Shown: in pieces, positions 30,073-39,550 of the stretch
Position numbering within the stretch: position 1 is the stretch's first letter
Layout: every line of letters starts with the position of its first letter
Source: Gammaproteobacteria bacterium
GTDB lineage: Bacteria > Pseudomonadota > Gammaproteobacteria > Pseudomonadales > Pseudohongiellaceae
Reading direction: 5' to 3'
NCBI GenBank assembly: GCA_018661465.1
Contig: JABJIC010000030.1
Span: 186,001 to 250,000, forward strand
Length of the DNA: 64,000 bases
Made by a program: the position numbers and the translations under genes
The notes under the pieces: model-generated
Seen by the model: only the letters and a program-made list of their open reading frames with translations
Databases searched by the model: none
What the model was told of the DNA's origin: nothing

Positions 30073-31065
30073 GTGAACAAGCTGCCCCGATACACATTCC
30101 GCATTCCCGCTCTCGTTGTTCTATGCTTTTTTTCGGCCTTCGTTGCCGCACAGGACTACGAAGTGCCTCGCACCAGTTATGGCGCCCCTGACTTACAAGG
30201 CACGTACAATATAGCCACCGTCACCATGTTGGAGCGCGGTGAGCAATTTGGCGATCAGTTGGTAATCAGCGAAGAAGAGGCCGCTCGTATAGGCCAGACT
30301 GGAGAAAGCTATCTTGATACGCTGATTGATAACACCGGTGGGGCGGAAGCAGCTGTCGGTGGTTACAACACCTTCTGGATGGACCCTGGCGAAAAAATGG
30401 CAAGTATAAATGGCGAGATTCGGACTTCATTAATTGTAGAACCAGAGAATGGACGTCTGCCCTGGGCAGAAGGAGCCCTGCAAGGTATTTTTGCACAGCG
30501 GGCCGGAAGAGGTGAGTTCGATGGGCCGGAGGTAAGACCCATGGCGGAACGCTGCCTGGTAGGTTTCGGCTCTACTGGTGGACCACCGATGTTGCCGGTG
30601 CTGTATAACAACCACAAACAGATCGTGCAGACAGAAGACTATGTAATGATAATGGCCGAGATGAATCACGATGCCAGAATTGTCCGCATGCAAGACGGTG
30701 CTCATTCTGACATTCCAAAGTGGTTGGGCGACTCGGTAGGGCACTACGAGGGAGACACGCTGGTGGTTGAAACCACGAATTTTCACCCGCAACAGGGGTT
30801 TCGCGGCGCTCTCCGACATTTCTTTTTCCTCTCTCCCGATGCAACAGTTACCGAACGATTCTCGCGCCTTGATGAAACTACTCTGCTATACCAATTCACC
30901 GTTGACGACCCAAAAATGTACTCCAGGCCTTGGACTGGCGAGTTACCCATGAACGCTGTAGAAGATAAGATCTATGAATACGCGTGTCACGAAGGTAACT
31001 ACGCAATGCCGGGAATTCTGGCTGGTGGTCGTCGGCAGGAAATGGAAGCAGCTGCGCAGAATTGA
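30073..31065 (+). CDS. exported protein of the 'PDLQGxW...YACHEGNY' family, member 1
   Basis: RTSYGAPDLQGTYN, WLGDSVGHYEGDTLVVETTNFHP, YEYACHEGNYAMPGILAGGRRQE; GTG start behind GGAGAG (ORF track 30061). Confidence 0.82.
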   Translation: MNKLPRYTFRIPALVVLCFFSAFVAAQDYEVPRTSYGAPDLQGTYNIATVTMLERGEQFGDQLVISEEEAARIGQTGESYLDTLIDNTGGAEAAVGGYNTFWMDPGEKMASINGEIRTSLIVEPENGRLPWAEGALQGIFAQRAGRGEFDGPEVRPMAERCLVGFGSTGGPPMLPVLYNNHKQIVQTEDYVMIMAEMNHDARIVRMQDGAHSDIPKWLGDSVGHYEGDTLVVETTNFHPQQGFRGALRHFFFLSPDATVTERFSRLDETTLLYQFTVDDPKMYSRPWTGELPMNAVEDKIYEYACHEGNYAMPGILAGGRRQEMEAAAQN

Positions 31066-31090
31066 TCTGGCAGCTTAAGGAGCTAGTATT

Positions 31091-32083
31091 ATGAAACCCT
31101 TTTCTTTAGTTCGTTACGCATTACTCATTCTAATTCCTGGCCTGAGTTTTGCGGCGGAAAACTATAAGGCTCCGAGAACAGAATGGGGATTGCCTGATTT
31201 ACAGGGTGTGTGGAATTTTTCTTCCGATACTCCAATGCAACGTCCCTCCCAATACGGCACACGGCAATTTTTGACTGACGAGGAATTACTTCAGTTTCAA
31301 TCCAGAACGGCTGCCGGCAATGAAGCTTCTGATGCCGCCATTCCAGGCACGGGAGTTGATGAATCTTATAACGACTTCTGGATTGAGAGTGCAGGACTGG
31401 GCAGAGGCAGACTAACCTCACATATCATTTATCCCGAGAACGGCAGATTACCGGCGATTCAGGAGAATGCGTACAGGATTGAATTCGGCAAGATACCGGA
31501 GCGACCTGTTCGAAGTGCGCTGGGTATAAATTACGGCACTGACGGACCGGAGGATCGCCCTTTATCCGACCGTTGTTTAGTCGGCTTCAATGCTGGACCA
31601 CCAGTTAATCCCAGTTTTTACAATAACAACCTGCAGATTATTCAGAACAAAGACCACGTGGTCATCATTACAGAAATGGTTCACGATGCCCGGATCGTTC
31701 CTATGGACAATCGCCCCCATGCACCGGAAGAAATTGGCTTATGGTCTGGCGATTCTCGCGGTTACTGGGATGGAGATTCTTTAGTGGTTGAAACTCGAAA
31801 CTTTAACGGGCTCACCAATTCGTTTTCGGCAATAGGAAGTTCCGAGAATAAACACCTTACCGAAAAGTTCACACGAGTCAGTGAAGACAGAGTCGACTAT
31901 GAATTTACGGTGGACGATCCATCGACCTTCACAGACAAAATCGTCGGGCTAATTCCAATCTACAAAGTTGCAGGTCAGGTATATGAATATGCCTGTCATG
32001 AAGGTAATTATGGAATGGTCAATATTTTACGTGGAGCACGGGTTGCAGAAGAGCGAGGCGATTCTCCCATAGCTCCAAACTAG
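31091..32083 (+). CDS. exported protein of the 'PDLQGxW...YACHEGNY' family, member 2
   Basis: RTEWGLPDLQGVWN, WDGDSLVVETRNFNG, YEYACHEGNYGMVNILRGAR. Confidence 0.85.
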   Translation: MKPFSLVRYALLILIPGLSFAAENYKAPRTEWGLPDLQGVWNFSSDTPMQRPSQYGTRQFLTDEELLQFQSRTAAGNEASDAAIPGTGVDESYNDFWIESAGLGRGRLTSHIIYPENGRLPAIQENAYRIEFGKIPERPVRSALGINYGTDGPEDRPLSDRCLVGFNAGPPVNPSFYNNNLQIIQNKDHVVIITEMVHDARIVPMDNRPHAPEEIGLWSGDSRGYWDGDSLVVETRNFNGLTNSFSAIGSSENKHLTEKFTRVSEDRVDYEFTVDDPSTFTDKIVGLIPIYKVAGQVYEYACHEGNYGMVNILRGARVAEERGDSPIAPN

Positions 32084-32188
32084 ATCCTATTTTGAGCCTG
32101 GTAATTCTTCGGATCGAACCAGGGCAGGGTAGCGGAGAATTCGACTGACAGTCTCGCCGCTACTCAGTGTTTAAGTCTTTGTGTGGGT

Positions 32189-33475
32189 CTACGGGTCTTC
32201 CAGCCTTCGGCCCGGACAGGATGAGCCATTTATGGCTGTGACTCTGAGCAGGGTAGCCCCTAGATTCTCGAATGCGTCCATGTCTGAACAGCGCACATGG
32301 GTGAAGCGCAGATCTAATTCGTCGCCATCTCCAAGGCCTGAGTTGAGCAGCAGGGGCTGTACATTATATAGAGACCAGTTGCGCGCCAGACTCAATTCCT
32401 CAAGTTCGCTAACCCCAGCCAAAGCACTCACGTCAGTGATGCTATTGTTCTCAAGTCTTAATACCTTCAATGCATGCAGTCTCCTGAGTGGGGCGATATC
32501 TTCAATGCGATTATTGCTGAGAAACAAATGCTCCATTTCGATCATGCCCCTAAGAGCACTAATGTCGGATATGGCGTTGTCATTCAGGCTGAGTTGCTGC
32601 ATGCCAGTCATTTCACTTAGTGCGCTTATGTCCTCAATCTGGTTGTTATGTGCCCACAGCAAAACCAATTCATCCAGATTCGCCAGCGGGCTGATGTCTT
32701 TAATTTCACTGTCATAGATTCGCAAATGAGTGAGCTTGGTGAGATTAGAAAGCGGGCTGATATCGGATATGGCATTGAGATGAATGCGTAGCAAACGCAT
32801 TTCCGTGAGTCCTGCCAATGAACTTATATCAGTTATGCCATTGAACACCACGTTTGGATCGCGCCCGTCATTCATGTCGAGGTAATGCTTAAGTTGGTGG
32901 GGATACAGACCGTGTACGTGTAGTTGACGCAGCTTGGTGAGTTCTGCCAGGGGGCTGATATCAAAGATTGGATTCTCGCTAACAATAAGTTGTTCGAGTT
33001 TGGTCAGCCCGCTTATTGGGCTGAGGTCACTGAACCAGTTAGTGTGCAAATTCAGATTAACGAGATTTGTCAGCTCGCTAATGGGGCTAATATCGGTAAT
33101 GAGGCGATTGAGAAGATTGAGCCTGGTGAGGCCGGTAAGGTTTTGAATACCATCCAGGCTCTCGAAAGGTTTTTCCGGTGACGGTCTTAGTGTTCCGCCA
33201 TAGACTACTCGCTGAATCGTGGTGCCTACAATCAACTGATCCAATTCCGCTGCTTGTCCGCAGCTGATAGTTGCTCCTGTATCCAATCCCAGCGCATCAC
33301 TAACCACTTCGGCTAGATCGGGGTCAGCAAATGTAACAATCGCATCCGCCGAAAAATCTCGGCAGTGCTGCGTGGGTGACAGGGTGGTTTGTGCTTGAAC
33401 GGCGGTGATGCTGGCGAAGGGTAAACACAGCAATACCAGTGTTGCCATTTTCAGCAAGTAGGCGCGACGATTCAT
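32189..33475 (-). CDS. exported leucine-rich-repeat protein (internalin/SDS22-like LRR)
   Basis: Repeated ~22-aa units xxLTxLxxLxLxxNxIxDISPL. Confidence 0.92.
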   Translation of the reverse strand: MNRRAYLLKMATLVLLCLPFASITAVQAQTTLSPTQHCRDFSADAIVTFADPDLAEVVSDALGLDTGATISCGQAAELDQLIVGTTIQRVVYGGTLRPSPEKPFESLDGIQNLTGLTRLNLLNRLITDISPISELTNLVNLNLHTNWFSDLSPISGLTKLEQLIVSENPIFDISPLAELTKLRQLHVHGLYPHQLKHYLDMNDGRDPNVVFNGITDISSLAGLTEMRLLRIHLNAISDISPLSNLTKLTHLRIYDSEIKDISPLANLDELVLLWAHNNQIEDISALSEMTGMQQLSLNDNAISDISALRGMIEMEHLFLSNNRIEDIAPLRRLHALKVLRLENNSITDVSALAGVSELEELSLARNWSLYNVQPLLLNSGLGDGDELDLRFTHVRCSDMDAFENLGATLLRVTAINGSSCPGRRLEDP

Positions 33476-33554
33476 GAGTTCTACCTTTTGATTGTAGTCT
33501 TTGTTCTTACGTAGGATTGCTCAGTTGTGAACATAGCCAGTGGAATCAATATGC

Positions 33555-34547
33555 CTAATTGAAACTAACTTCAGCGATAGCGATGCCACTCTCACCCGCA
33601 ACTGAATACAGTAAATAGGTTCTACCATCTTCCTGATAAATGGCCGGATCCCGAAGTTGATTGACCCGCACATCGATATAGCCTCTTCTGGACGGTTCGT
33701 TTGGCAGATTGGCTCCCTCGTAATCGAATTCCGGGCGTAACACTTCTACCGGCTCAGTCGCAGTCCATTCGAGCCAGTCCTCCGTTAACTCAACAGTGGA
33801 AAGTAGAATTCGTTCTGGCTGTTCTCCCGCCTGAGAGAAAAACACGTAGAGGCGGTTGTCACGGATCAGCAGGGCAGAGTGCCGCATGTCGGCATTGAAA
33901 AACTGTGGACCTGCTTCGAACCGAGATAAACCGTCGGGGGAGCGAAGCAGGGATCCAGGCATGCTCATGGCATAGAAGTAATCATCGTGTTCAATCACGC
34001 GAAAGTAGTGTGGACCCAATTCATCTTCTCTGCCTTCAAAATTGATGCCGTCCTGAGACACGGCTGCACGTGTTAATTGTCTGCCTTCACCTCGGCCATG
34101 GTAATACATCACTATTTGCTGCAGATCTTCGCGCACGTGCACGTCTGGCGAAGCGATATGTGCATACAGCGGTGCAGTCCGCCCCGGAGCCAGTGAACAG
34201 GGAGGGCAAGTAGTAGGGAAGAAGGAGTCTTCGAGTTTTAAGGAGCCGGGTGAATGCACGTTCCATGGGCCAGTAATTTCATCTGCATAGGCCATGCGAA
34301 TGTATGTGCCGCGATGATCGGCAAAGTACATGTAGTAATTGCCAAGGGGATTCTCTACCCAGTCAGGCACCTTGATCAACGAGGGTCCCTGAATGTTGCC
34401 GCCCATTCGAGTATCCATCTCTGGTGTGATGATGGGGCCATCGCCGAGGCGGCTTACTGTGATGTTGGACGGCTCAGCCGCTTGCAAAGCAGAACAGCAA
34501 AGTAAAACTGAGCAAGCAGCAACGAGTAGATTGCATATCGTTTTCAA
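33555..34547 (-). CDS. exported five-bladed beta-propeller glycosidase-like protein (GH43-like fold suspected)
   Basis: GPSLIKVPDWVENPLGNYYMYFADHRGTYIRMAYADEITGPWNVH; YQEDGRTYLLYSVAGESGIAIAEV. Confidence 0.7.
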   Translation of the reverse strand: MKTICNLLVAACSVLLCCSALQAAEPSNITVSRLGDGPIITPEMDTRMGGNIQGPSLIKVPDWVENPLGNYYMYFADHRGTYIRMAYADEITGPWNVHSPGSLKLEDSFFPTTCPPCSLAPGRTAPLYAHIASPDVHVREDLQQIVMYYHGRGEGRQLTRAAVSQDGINFEGREDELGPHYFRVIEHDDYFYAMSMPGSLLRSPDGLSRFEAGPQFFNADMRHSALLIRDNRLYVFFSQAGEQPERILLSTVELTEDWLEWTATEPVEVLRPEFDYEGANLPNEPSRRGYIDVRVNQLRDPAIYQEDGRTYLLYSVAGESGIAIAEVSFN

Positions 34548-34592
34548 AATGTCTGACTCCTAGTGATATTTCCGGCGGCTCTTCCTAACTTT

Positions 34593-35636
34593 TTACTCTG
34601 TACCTTGAGCGTCTTTCTCTAGCCGACGCGCACCGGCCAGAATTCCGGGCAGGGCATGATTGCCTTCATGACAGGAGTATTCATACATTCCATCAGAAGG
34701 GCGCATTGGCATTTCACCGGTCCAGGGCTGGGAATAGAGATCTGGATCATCGATAGTGAAGGTATACAAAATTTCATCGTCAGCAGTGCGACGAAACCTT
34801 TCTGTAACAATCGTATTTACTGATGGGCTAGTACCAAAGCCGTTAACTATTTCCCAACGGTTAAAGTTTTTAGTAACCACCACTAGCGTGTCGCCTTCGT
34901 AATAACCTATGGAATCACCTAACCACTTGTTGAAGGGTAAATCACGGTGTTCCTGGTCGATTCTGACTATGCGCGCATCGTGCACCATCTCTACCACTAG
35001 AACCACATGTCCCGGGCTCTGCACGATCTGCATATTGTTGTTGTAAACACTGCTCAGAAAAGGCGTGCTAGAGGAAAATGCTTTCAGGCAGCGATCCGAT
35101 AGAGCTCTGCCTTCTGGGCCGTCGCTGCGACCTACGCCGGCTGGGAATTCATAGACAGTGCTGGCTAGTTGTCGCCTGGTAGTGGAGGCCTGTTCTTTGA
35201 AGGGTATTCTGCCATTGGGCGGATCGACGATGATGGATGTTCGATACTTGCCATTAACGAATGCCAGCGAATCGCCAATGCTGAAGTAAATCGGATCGTA
35301 TCCGCCTACATTGGCGTCATCGTTACGCCTGTTCGTGCCAAAGTTTTGGTAGTCATCCAGAATTTCATCCGTCGGCTCCAGCGTGTTCAGCATCTGAGCT
35401 TCATCAATTTCCAGCCCCAATTCCGCATAATGGCTTGGCCGTTGCAAGCCGGTACGGGTCTCGTAACTCCAAACTCCCTGCAAATCTGGCACGCCAATGC
35501 TTAATTGTGGTGGGCTATAGTCGGCCCCTTGGGCAGCTACTAGCGAGCTCAATGTAGCTAACAGAAATCCCTGAATAGTTAGGGACGTGAAGTGTTTGCG
35601 ACTACGCATGTCATTCTCCTGGCGGTTCAGAGCCAT
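34593..35636 (-). CDS. exported protein of the 'PDLQGxW...YACHEGNY' family, member 3
   Basis: SIGVPDLQGVWSYE, WLGDSIGYYEGDTLVVVTKNF, MYEYSCHEGNHALPGILAGARRLE. Confidence 0.85.
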   Translation of the reverse strand: MALNRQENDMRSRKHFTSLTIQGFLLATLSSLVAAQGADYSPPQLSIGVPDLQGVWSYETRTGLQRPSHYAELGLEIDEAQMLNTLEPTDEILDDYQNFGTNRRNDDANVGGYDPIYFSIGDSLAFVNGKYRTSIIVDPPNGRIPFKEQASTTRRQLASTVYEFPAGVGRSDGPEGRALSDRCLKAFSSSTPFLSSVYNNNMQIVQSPGHVVLVVEMVHDARIVRIDQEHRDLPFNKWLGDSIGYYEGDTLVVVTKNFNRWEIVNGFGTSPSVNTIVTERFRRTADDEILYTFTIDDPDLYSQPWTGEMPMRPSDGMYEYSCHEGNHALPGILAGARRLEKDAQGTE

Positions 35637-35881
35637 TATTCCAATTCGATGTTTTCGATTTTAAGGCTAACGCAGGTGTTATTGCTATTAATAGTGCCAA
35701 ATAAACCTGTGCTATGGATTCTTGAAATGGACGTATCCAGATGTACTAAAGCCCATACAAGCTTACTAAGGCTTCACGTAGCACTAGGGTTATCCTTGTT
35801 TTCATAATAGAGTTCAGTGGCAATGGAGTTGAAACCATCTCAGAAACCAAGGATTATCCAGTATTGTGAACAGATCTGTGT

Positions 35882-35902
35882 AGACAAGTCTCTGACTTGT
35901 CT
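35882..35902. promoter_or_regulatory. perfect inverted repeat AGACAAGTC-tct-GACTTGTCT upstream of the cytochrome/PHM-like gene
   Basis: 9-bp arms, 3-nt spacer; about 80-100 nt before the probable start. Confidence 0.45.
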
Positions 35903-35978
35903 TGCTGTTACCTGCCATAAGTGAGTTATGCTATGGGTCTGTAAGCTAAGCACACCTTACAAGTACATTGGAGAGGGA

Positions 35979-37322
35979 ATGCAAATGAAACTTATAAAAT
36001 TACTGGTCGCGGTTGTTGCCCTGCTTGGGCTACAGGGCGTATTTGCCCAAGAGCAGGTCACCTATAACGAGCATGTGGCCCAGATTATCAATGAGAATTG
36101 CGTTGTGTGTCACCAGGAAGGTGGTATCGGACCCATGCAGCTCACTAATTTTGAACAAGTGCGCCCTTGGGCTCCGCTGATTCAATTAAGAGTAGCCAAT
36201 CGTGAAATGCCTCCCTATGCCTATGATCACGGCATTGGAATCCAGGACCTGGTTGGCGACTGGCGCATGGAGCAGCAAGATATCGATACCATCGTGGCCT
36301 GGGTAAATGCTGGCTCCCCCCAAGGGGATCTTGACGTGATTCCAGCTGTCGCTCAGGTGAAAACTCCGGACCAGTGGAATTTCGAAGCCGAACTTGGCTT
36401 GCCGGATCTGATCGTGCCTTCATCCACCTTTGATGTGCCGGCTAACGGCAATGACCTGTGGATAAAAGAGCTTATTGATGCCCGAGTAACCGCGCAAGTT
36501 ACAGGGCGCTGCATTAAGGCAGTTCAGGTGAAGCCTCGCGGAGATGCGGCGGCGGTAGTGCACCACGCAAACTCCATCATCTTTGTCGAAGACGAATATG
36601 GTGAGCTTCGCCGAGATGGCATGATCACCGAATACGCCATGGGCAAATGGGGCGAGAAAGTGCCTGAAGATGTCTGTCGTACATTGCCTCCTGGCGCTCA
36701 AGTGCAGTGGAGTATTCATAATTTTCCCGGAGGCGTCGGAGCAACTGCCCAGGGCGAGATGATCAAGGACAACGTGGTTGAAATTGGTCTGTGGTTCCAC
36801 GACGAAGAATTCGCTGAACAGGAAGGCGTCTACAAACAGGACCTGGCGAATTATCGGATCGATAACCAAGGCGATTTGGTGATCCCGCCCCACGGCCATC
36901 AAATGACTCAGGGCTTCCACACCTTTGATCATCCGATACGCATCGACAGCTTCCAGCCCCACGGTCACCTGCGCATGAATGCCGCCTCGCTGGAGGTTTT
37001 CTATCCGGAAACCGGGCGAACTGTGCCAATCAGCCAGATCTCCAAGTGGAGTGCCACCTGGCATCACAATCATATCTATGAGCCTGATGTTGCTCCGCTG
37101 CTGCCAGCCGGCGCGGTTCTGGTACTGAAGCAATGGTATGACAACACAGCTAACAACCCCAATAACCCTGACCCCGACCAGTGGGTGGTAGGCGGCGCGC
37201 GTACAGCCGATGAAATGACCCACGCCTGGATCGCCATTACTCATCTGGACGATGAAGGTTATGAAAAACTGCTTGCCGAGAGAGAGTCCAAACAAGAACG
37301 TTCACTAGCGGGCAATGACTGA
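35979..37322 (+). CDS. exported c-type cytochrome/PHM-like fusion, paralog of 5991-7316
   Basis: NCVVCHQEGGIGPMQLTNFEQVRPWAPLIQLRV; VVHHANS, PHGHLRM, TADEMTHAW. ORF track starts at 35928. Confidence 0.78.
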   Translation: MQMKLIKLLVAVVALLGLQGVFAQEQVTYNEHVAQIINENCVVCHQEGGIGPMQLTNFEQVRPWAPLIQLRVANREMPPYAYDHGIGIQDLVGDWRMEQQDIDTIVAWVNAGSPQGDLDVIPAVAQVKTPDQWNFEAELGLPDLIVPSSTFDVPANGNDLWIKELIDARVTAQVTGRCIKAVQVKPRGDAAAVVHHANSIIFVEDEYGELRRDGMITEYAMGKWGEKVPEDVCRTLPPGAQVQWSIHNFPGGVGATAQGEMIKDNVVEIGLWFHDEEFAEQEGVYKQDLANYRIDNQGDLVIPPHGHQMTQGFHTFDHPIRIDSFQPHGHLRMNAASLEVFYPETGRTVPISQISKWSATWHHNHIYEPDVAPLLPAGAVLVLKQWYDNTANNPNNPDPDQWVVGGARTADEMTHAWIAITHLDDEGYEKLLAERESKQERSLAGND

Positions 37323-37358
37323 ATAGCAATCAAACTTCTTAATTTGTGAAATGCGATT

Positions 37359-37388
37359 ATTTGCGCCCTGCCATGTCGGGGCGCAAAT
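37359..37388. terminator. hairpin ATTTGCGCCC/GGGCGCAAAT downstream of the cytochrome/PHM-like gene
   Basis: Perfect 10-bp stem, 10-nt loop. Confidence 0.6.
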
Positions 37389-37490
37389 GCTTAAACAGGT
37401 CGTTGAGGTTTTGTGTTGAATGATCTTGCAGTTGTGAATTGCCAGTGACTTTTGCCAGAACTATTAGGTAAACAGTTAAGAGAGCGATTT

Positions 37491-37524
37491 AGAGAACAAT
37501 CAAGAGAACAATCAAGAGAACAAT
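37491..37524. repeat. 12-bp tandem repeat (AGAGAACAATCA), just under three copies
   Basis: Read directly; lies upstream of the likely start codon at 37551. Confidence 0.9.
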
Positions 37525-37550
37525 GCATGCCAATCACCCGCAGTGCCATC

Positions 37551-39497
37551 ATGAATGTACGTTCCCAGCTAGTAGTCGCTTCCTTCGTTCTTTTGTCCTT
37601 AGGCACGTTCAGTTACTCGCAAGCCCAGGACCAGGAATGGCGCACCTACGGAGGTGACCTCGCAAGTACTCGCTATTCTCCGTTAGACACAATCAATGGT
37701 GAAAATTTCAGCGAGTTAGAGATCGCTTGGGAATTCGACACGAGTAACTTTGGACGAAGCCCCGAATTTAATTTTCAATCAACACCTTTGATGGTTAATC
37801 GAACCATCTATACCACTGCGGGAAGCAGACGAGCAGTAGTCGCTTTGGATGCGCAGACCGGAGAAATTCTTTGGGTCTCTCGCCTCGATGAAGGGGAGCG
37901 TGCATCCAATGCCCCTCGCCAGCTGTCGGGTCGTGGGCTGGCTTGGTGGGATGATGGCAGCGACAAGGGAAGAATTATTTATGTGACACCTGGCTACCAG
38001 ATGATTGCGTTGGATGCCGCTAGCGGAGACCGCATCGAGGATTTTGGGATTGACGGTATTGTAGATCTGAAACAGGAGTTCGATCAGGAATTGGATCTCA
38101 TAACAGGTGAAGTAGGGCTCCATGCCGCCCCTATTGTAGCCAATGGTGTTGTCGTTATAGGTTCGGCGTTTCGCGCTGGCAGGATGCCAACTAGCCGGGA
38201 GAAACCGAAAGGTCATGTTCGTGGCTACGATGCGCGTACTGGTAATCGGCTTTGGATTTTCCACTCTATTCCACAGGGCGATGAGTACGGTAATGACACC
38301 TGGCTGAATAATTCCTGGACCTATACGGGTTATGGCGGCGCCTGGGCGCAGATGACCATCGATCCTGCACTCAATACAGTCTATCTGCCTACCGAAACCG
38401 CCACCGGAGATTCCTATGGGGGTCATCGTCACGGAGACAATCTATTTACCAACAGCGTGGTAGCACTTGATCTTACAAGCGGTGAGCGGAAATGGCATTT
38501 TCAGACTACTCATCATGATGTATGGGATTGGGATATTCCTTCTGCGCCAATGCTTCTTGACCTTACGGTCAACGGTCAAACAAGTGCCGCTGTGGTACAA
38601 ACAGTTAAACAGGGATTCACCTTCGTCTTCGACCGAGTAACCGGAGAGCCTCTGTTCGACATTGAGGAAGTGCCAGTACCTCCATCCGATGTCCCCGGCG
38701 AACGGCTTTCTCCAACTCAGCCAATTCCAGTGAGACCACCCCCATTCTCCCGTCAGGGGCTCAGTGACGATGAATTAATTAATTTCACGCCAGAACTGAA
38801 AGCCAAGGCGCGGGAGATACTTTCTCAATATCGCTATGGTGACATATATATGCCTCCGTCTCTGGCGGAGGCCGACGATGGCACGTTCGGCACGCTGTTC
38901 ATGCCCTCACAAACCGGTGGGTCCAACTGGCCAGGAGGCGCAGTCGATCCTGAAACCGGCATCATGTATATATTTAGCAAGTCCGATGTAGGTCGAATGT
39001 CTATGAGCAATCGCCCGGACCGTTCCGACATGGATTATATAAATCTGCAGTCCCGAAATGCGCCACGTCTATTTGTTGATGGCTTGCCCCTAATAAAACC
39101 ACCCTATGGCCAGATTGTGGCACTGGACTTGAATGAGGGCGAAAAGCTCTGGGATGCTGTGCATGGTGAGACACCAGATTCCATACGCAATCATCCGGCA
39201 CTGGAAGGTCTGGACATTCCCGCAACTGGGCAAGCAGGGCGAGTGGGTGTTCTGCTTACCAAAACTCTGGTTATTGCCGGAGACGGTGGCAGCTATACAA
39301 ATGCTGATGGCGAGCAGGAAGCATTGCTACGAGCCTATGACAAATTTACCGGAGAGCAGCTGGGTAGCTTGGCCATGCCGGCGCAACAGACTGGAAGCCC
39401 GATGACTTATGCGATCGACGGAGTACAGTATCTTGCTGTGGCGATCTCCGGTGGAGATGTGCCGGGACGATTGAGGATTTACAGTTACGAACCTTGA
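37551..39497 (+). CDS. periplasmic PQQ-dependent dehydrogenase, paralog of 10072-11994
   Basis: WRTYGGDLASTRYSPLDTINGENF, LDAQTGEILW, TTHHDVWDWDIPSAPMLLDLTV; signal peptide at MNVRSQLVV. ORF track starts at 37452. Confidence 0.9.
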   Translation: MNVRSQLVVASFVLLSLGTFSYSQAQDQEWRTYGGDLASTRYSPLDTINGENFSELEIAWEFDTSNFGRSPEFNFQSTPLMVNRTIYTTAGSRRAVVALDAQTGEILWVSRLDEGERASNAPRQLSGRGLAWWDDGSDKGRIIYVTPGYQMIALDAASGDRIEDFGIDGIVDLKQEFDQELDLITGEVGLHAAPIVANGVVVIGSAFRAGRMPTSREKPKGHVRGYDARTGNRLWIFHSIPQGDEYGNDTWLNNSWTYTGYGGAWAQMTIDPALNTVYLPTETATGDSYGGHRHGDNLFTNSVVALDLTSGERKWHFQTTHHDVWDWDIPSAPMLLDLTVNGQTSAAVVQTVKQGFTFVFDRVTGEPLFDIEEVPVPPSDVPGERLSPTQPIPVRPPPFSRQGLSDDELINFTPELKAKAREILSQYRYGDIYMPPSLAEADDGTFGTLFMPSQTGGSNWPGGAVDPETGIMYIFSKSDVGRMSMSNRPDRSDMDYINLQSRNAPRLFVDGLPLIKPPYGQIVALDLNEGEKLWDAVHGETPDSIRNHPALEGLDIPATGQAGRVGVLLTKTLVIAGDGGSYTNADGEQEALLRAYDKFTGEQLGSLAMPAQQTGSPMTYAIDGVQYLAVAISGGDVPGRLRIYSYEP

Positions 39498-39550
39498 TTC
39501 AATAGTTTTTGGAGACGCATTCCAAAGTAATACACTGTATCGAAATAAAT

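Noticed and set aside
32129-32163. GTAGCGG...CCGCTAC hairpin between convergent genes
   Set aside because: Likely terminator-like structure but no T tract and a mismatched inner stem; not strong enough to list as a feature.
32181-32717. 178-aa plus-strand ORF
   Set aside because: Antisense to the LRR gene; its Ser/Leu repetitiveness mirrors the LRR repeats.
32400-33150. Regularly spaced repeated DNA suggestive of a CRISPR array
   Set aside because: It is the ~66-bp periodicity of LRR-coding repeats, degenerate and in frame; no conserved repeat/spacer structure.
36420-37295. 291-aa minus-strand ORF
   Set aside because: Fully antisense to the cytochrome/PHM-like gene, whose motifs are unambiguous; composition is not protein-family-like.
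37779-38432. 217-aa minus-strand ORF
   Set aside because: Antisense to the PQQ dehydrogenase coding frame; an artefact of codon bias.
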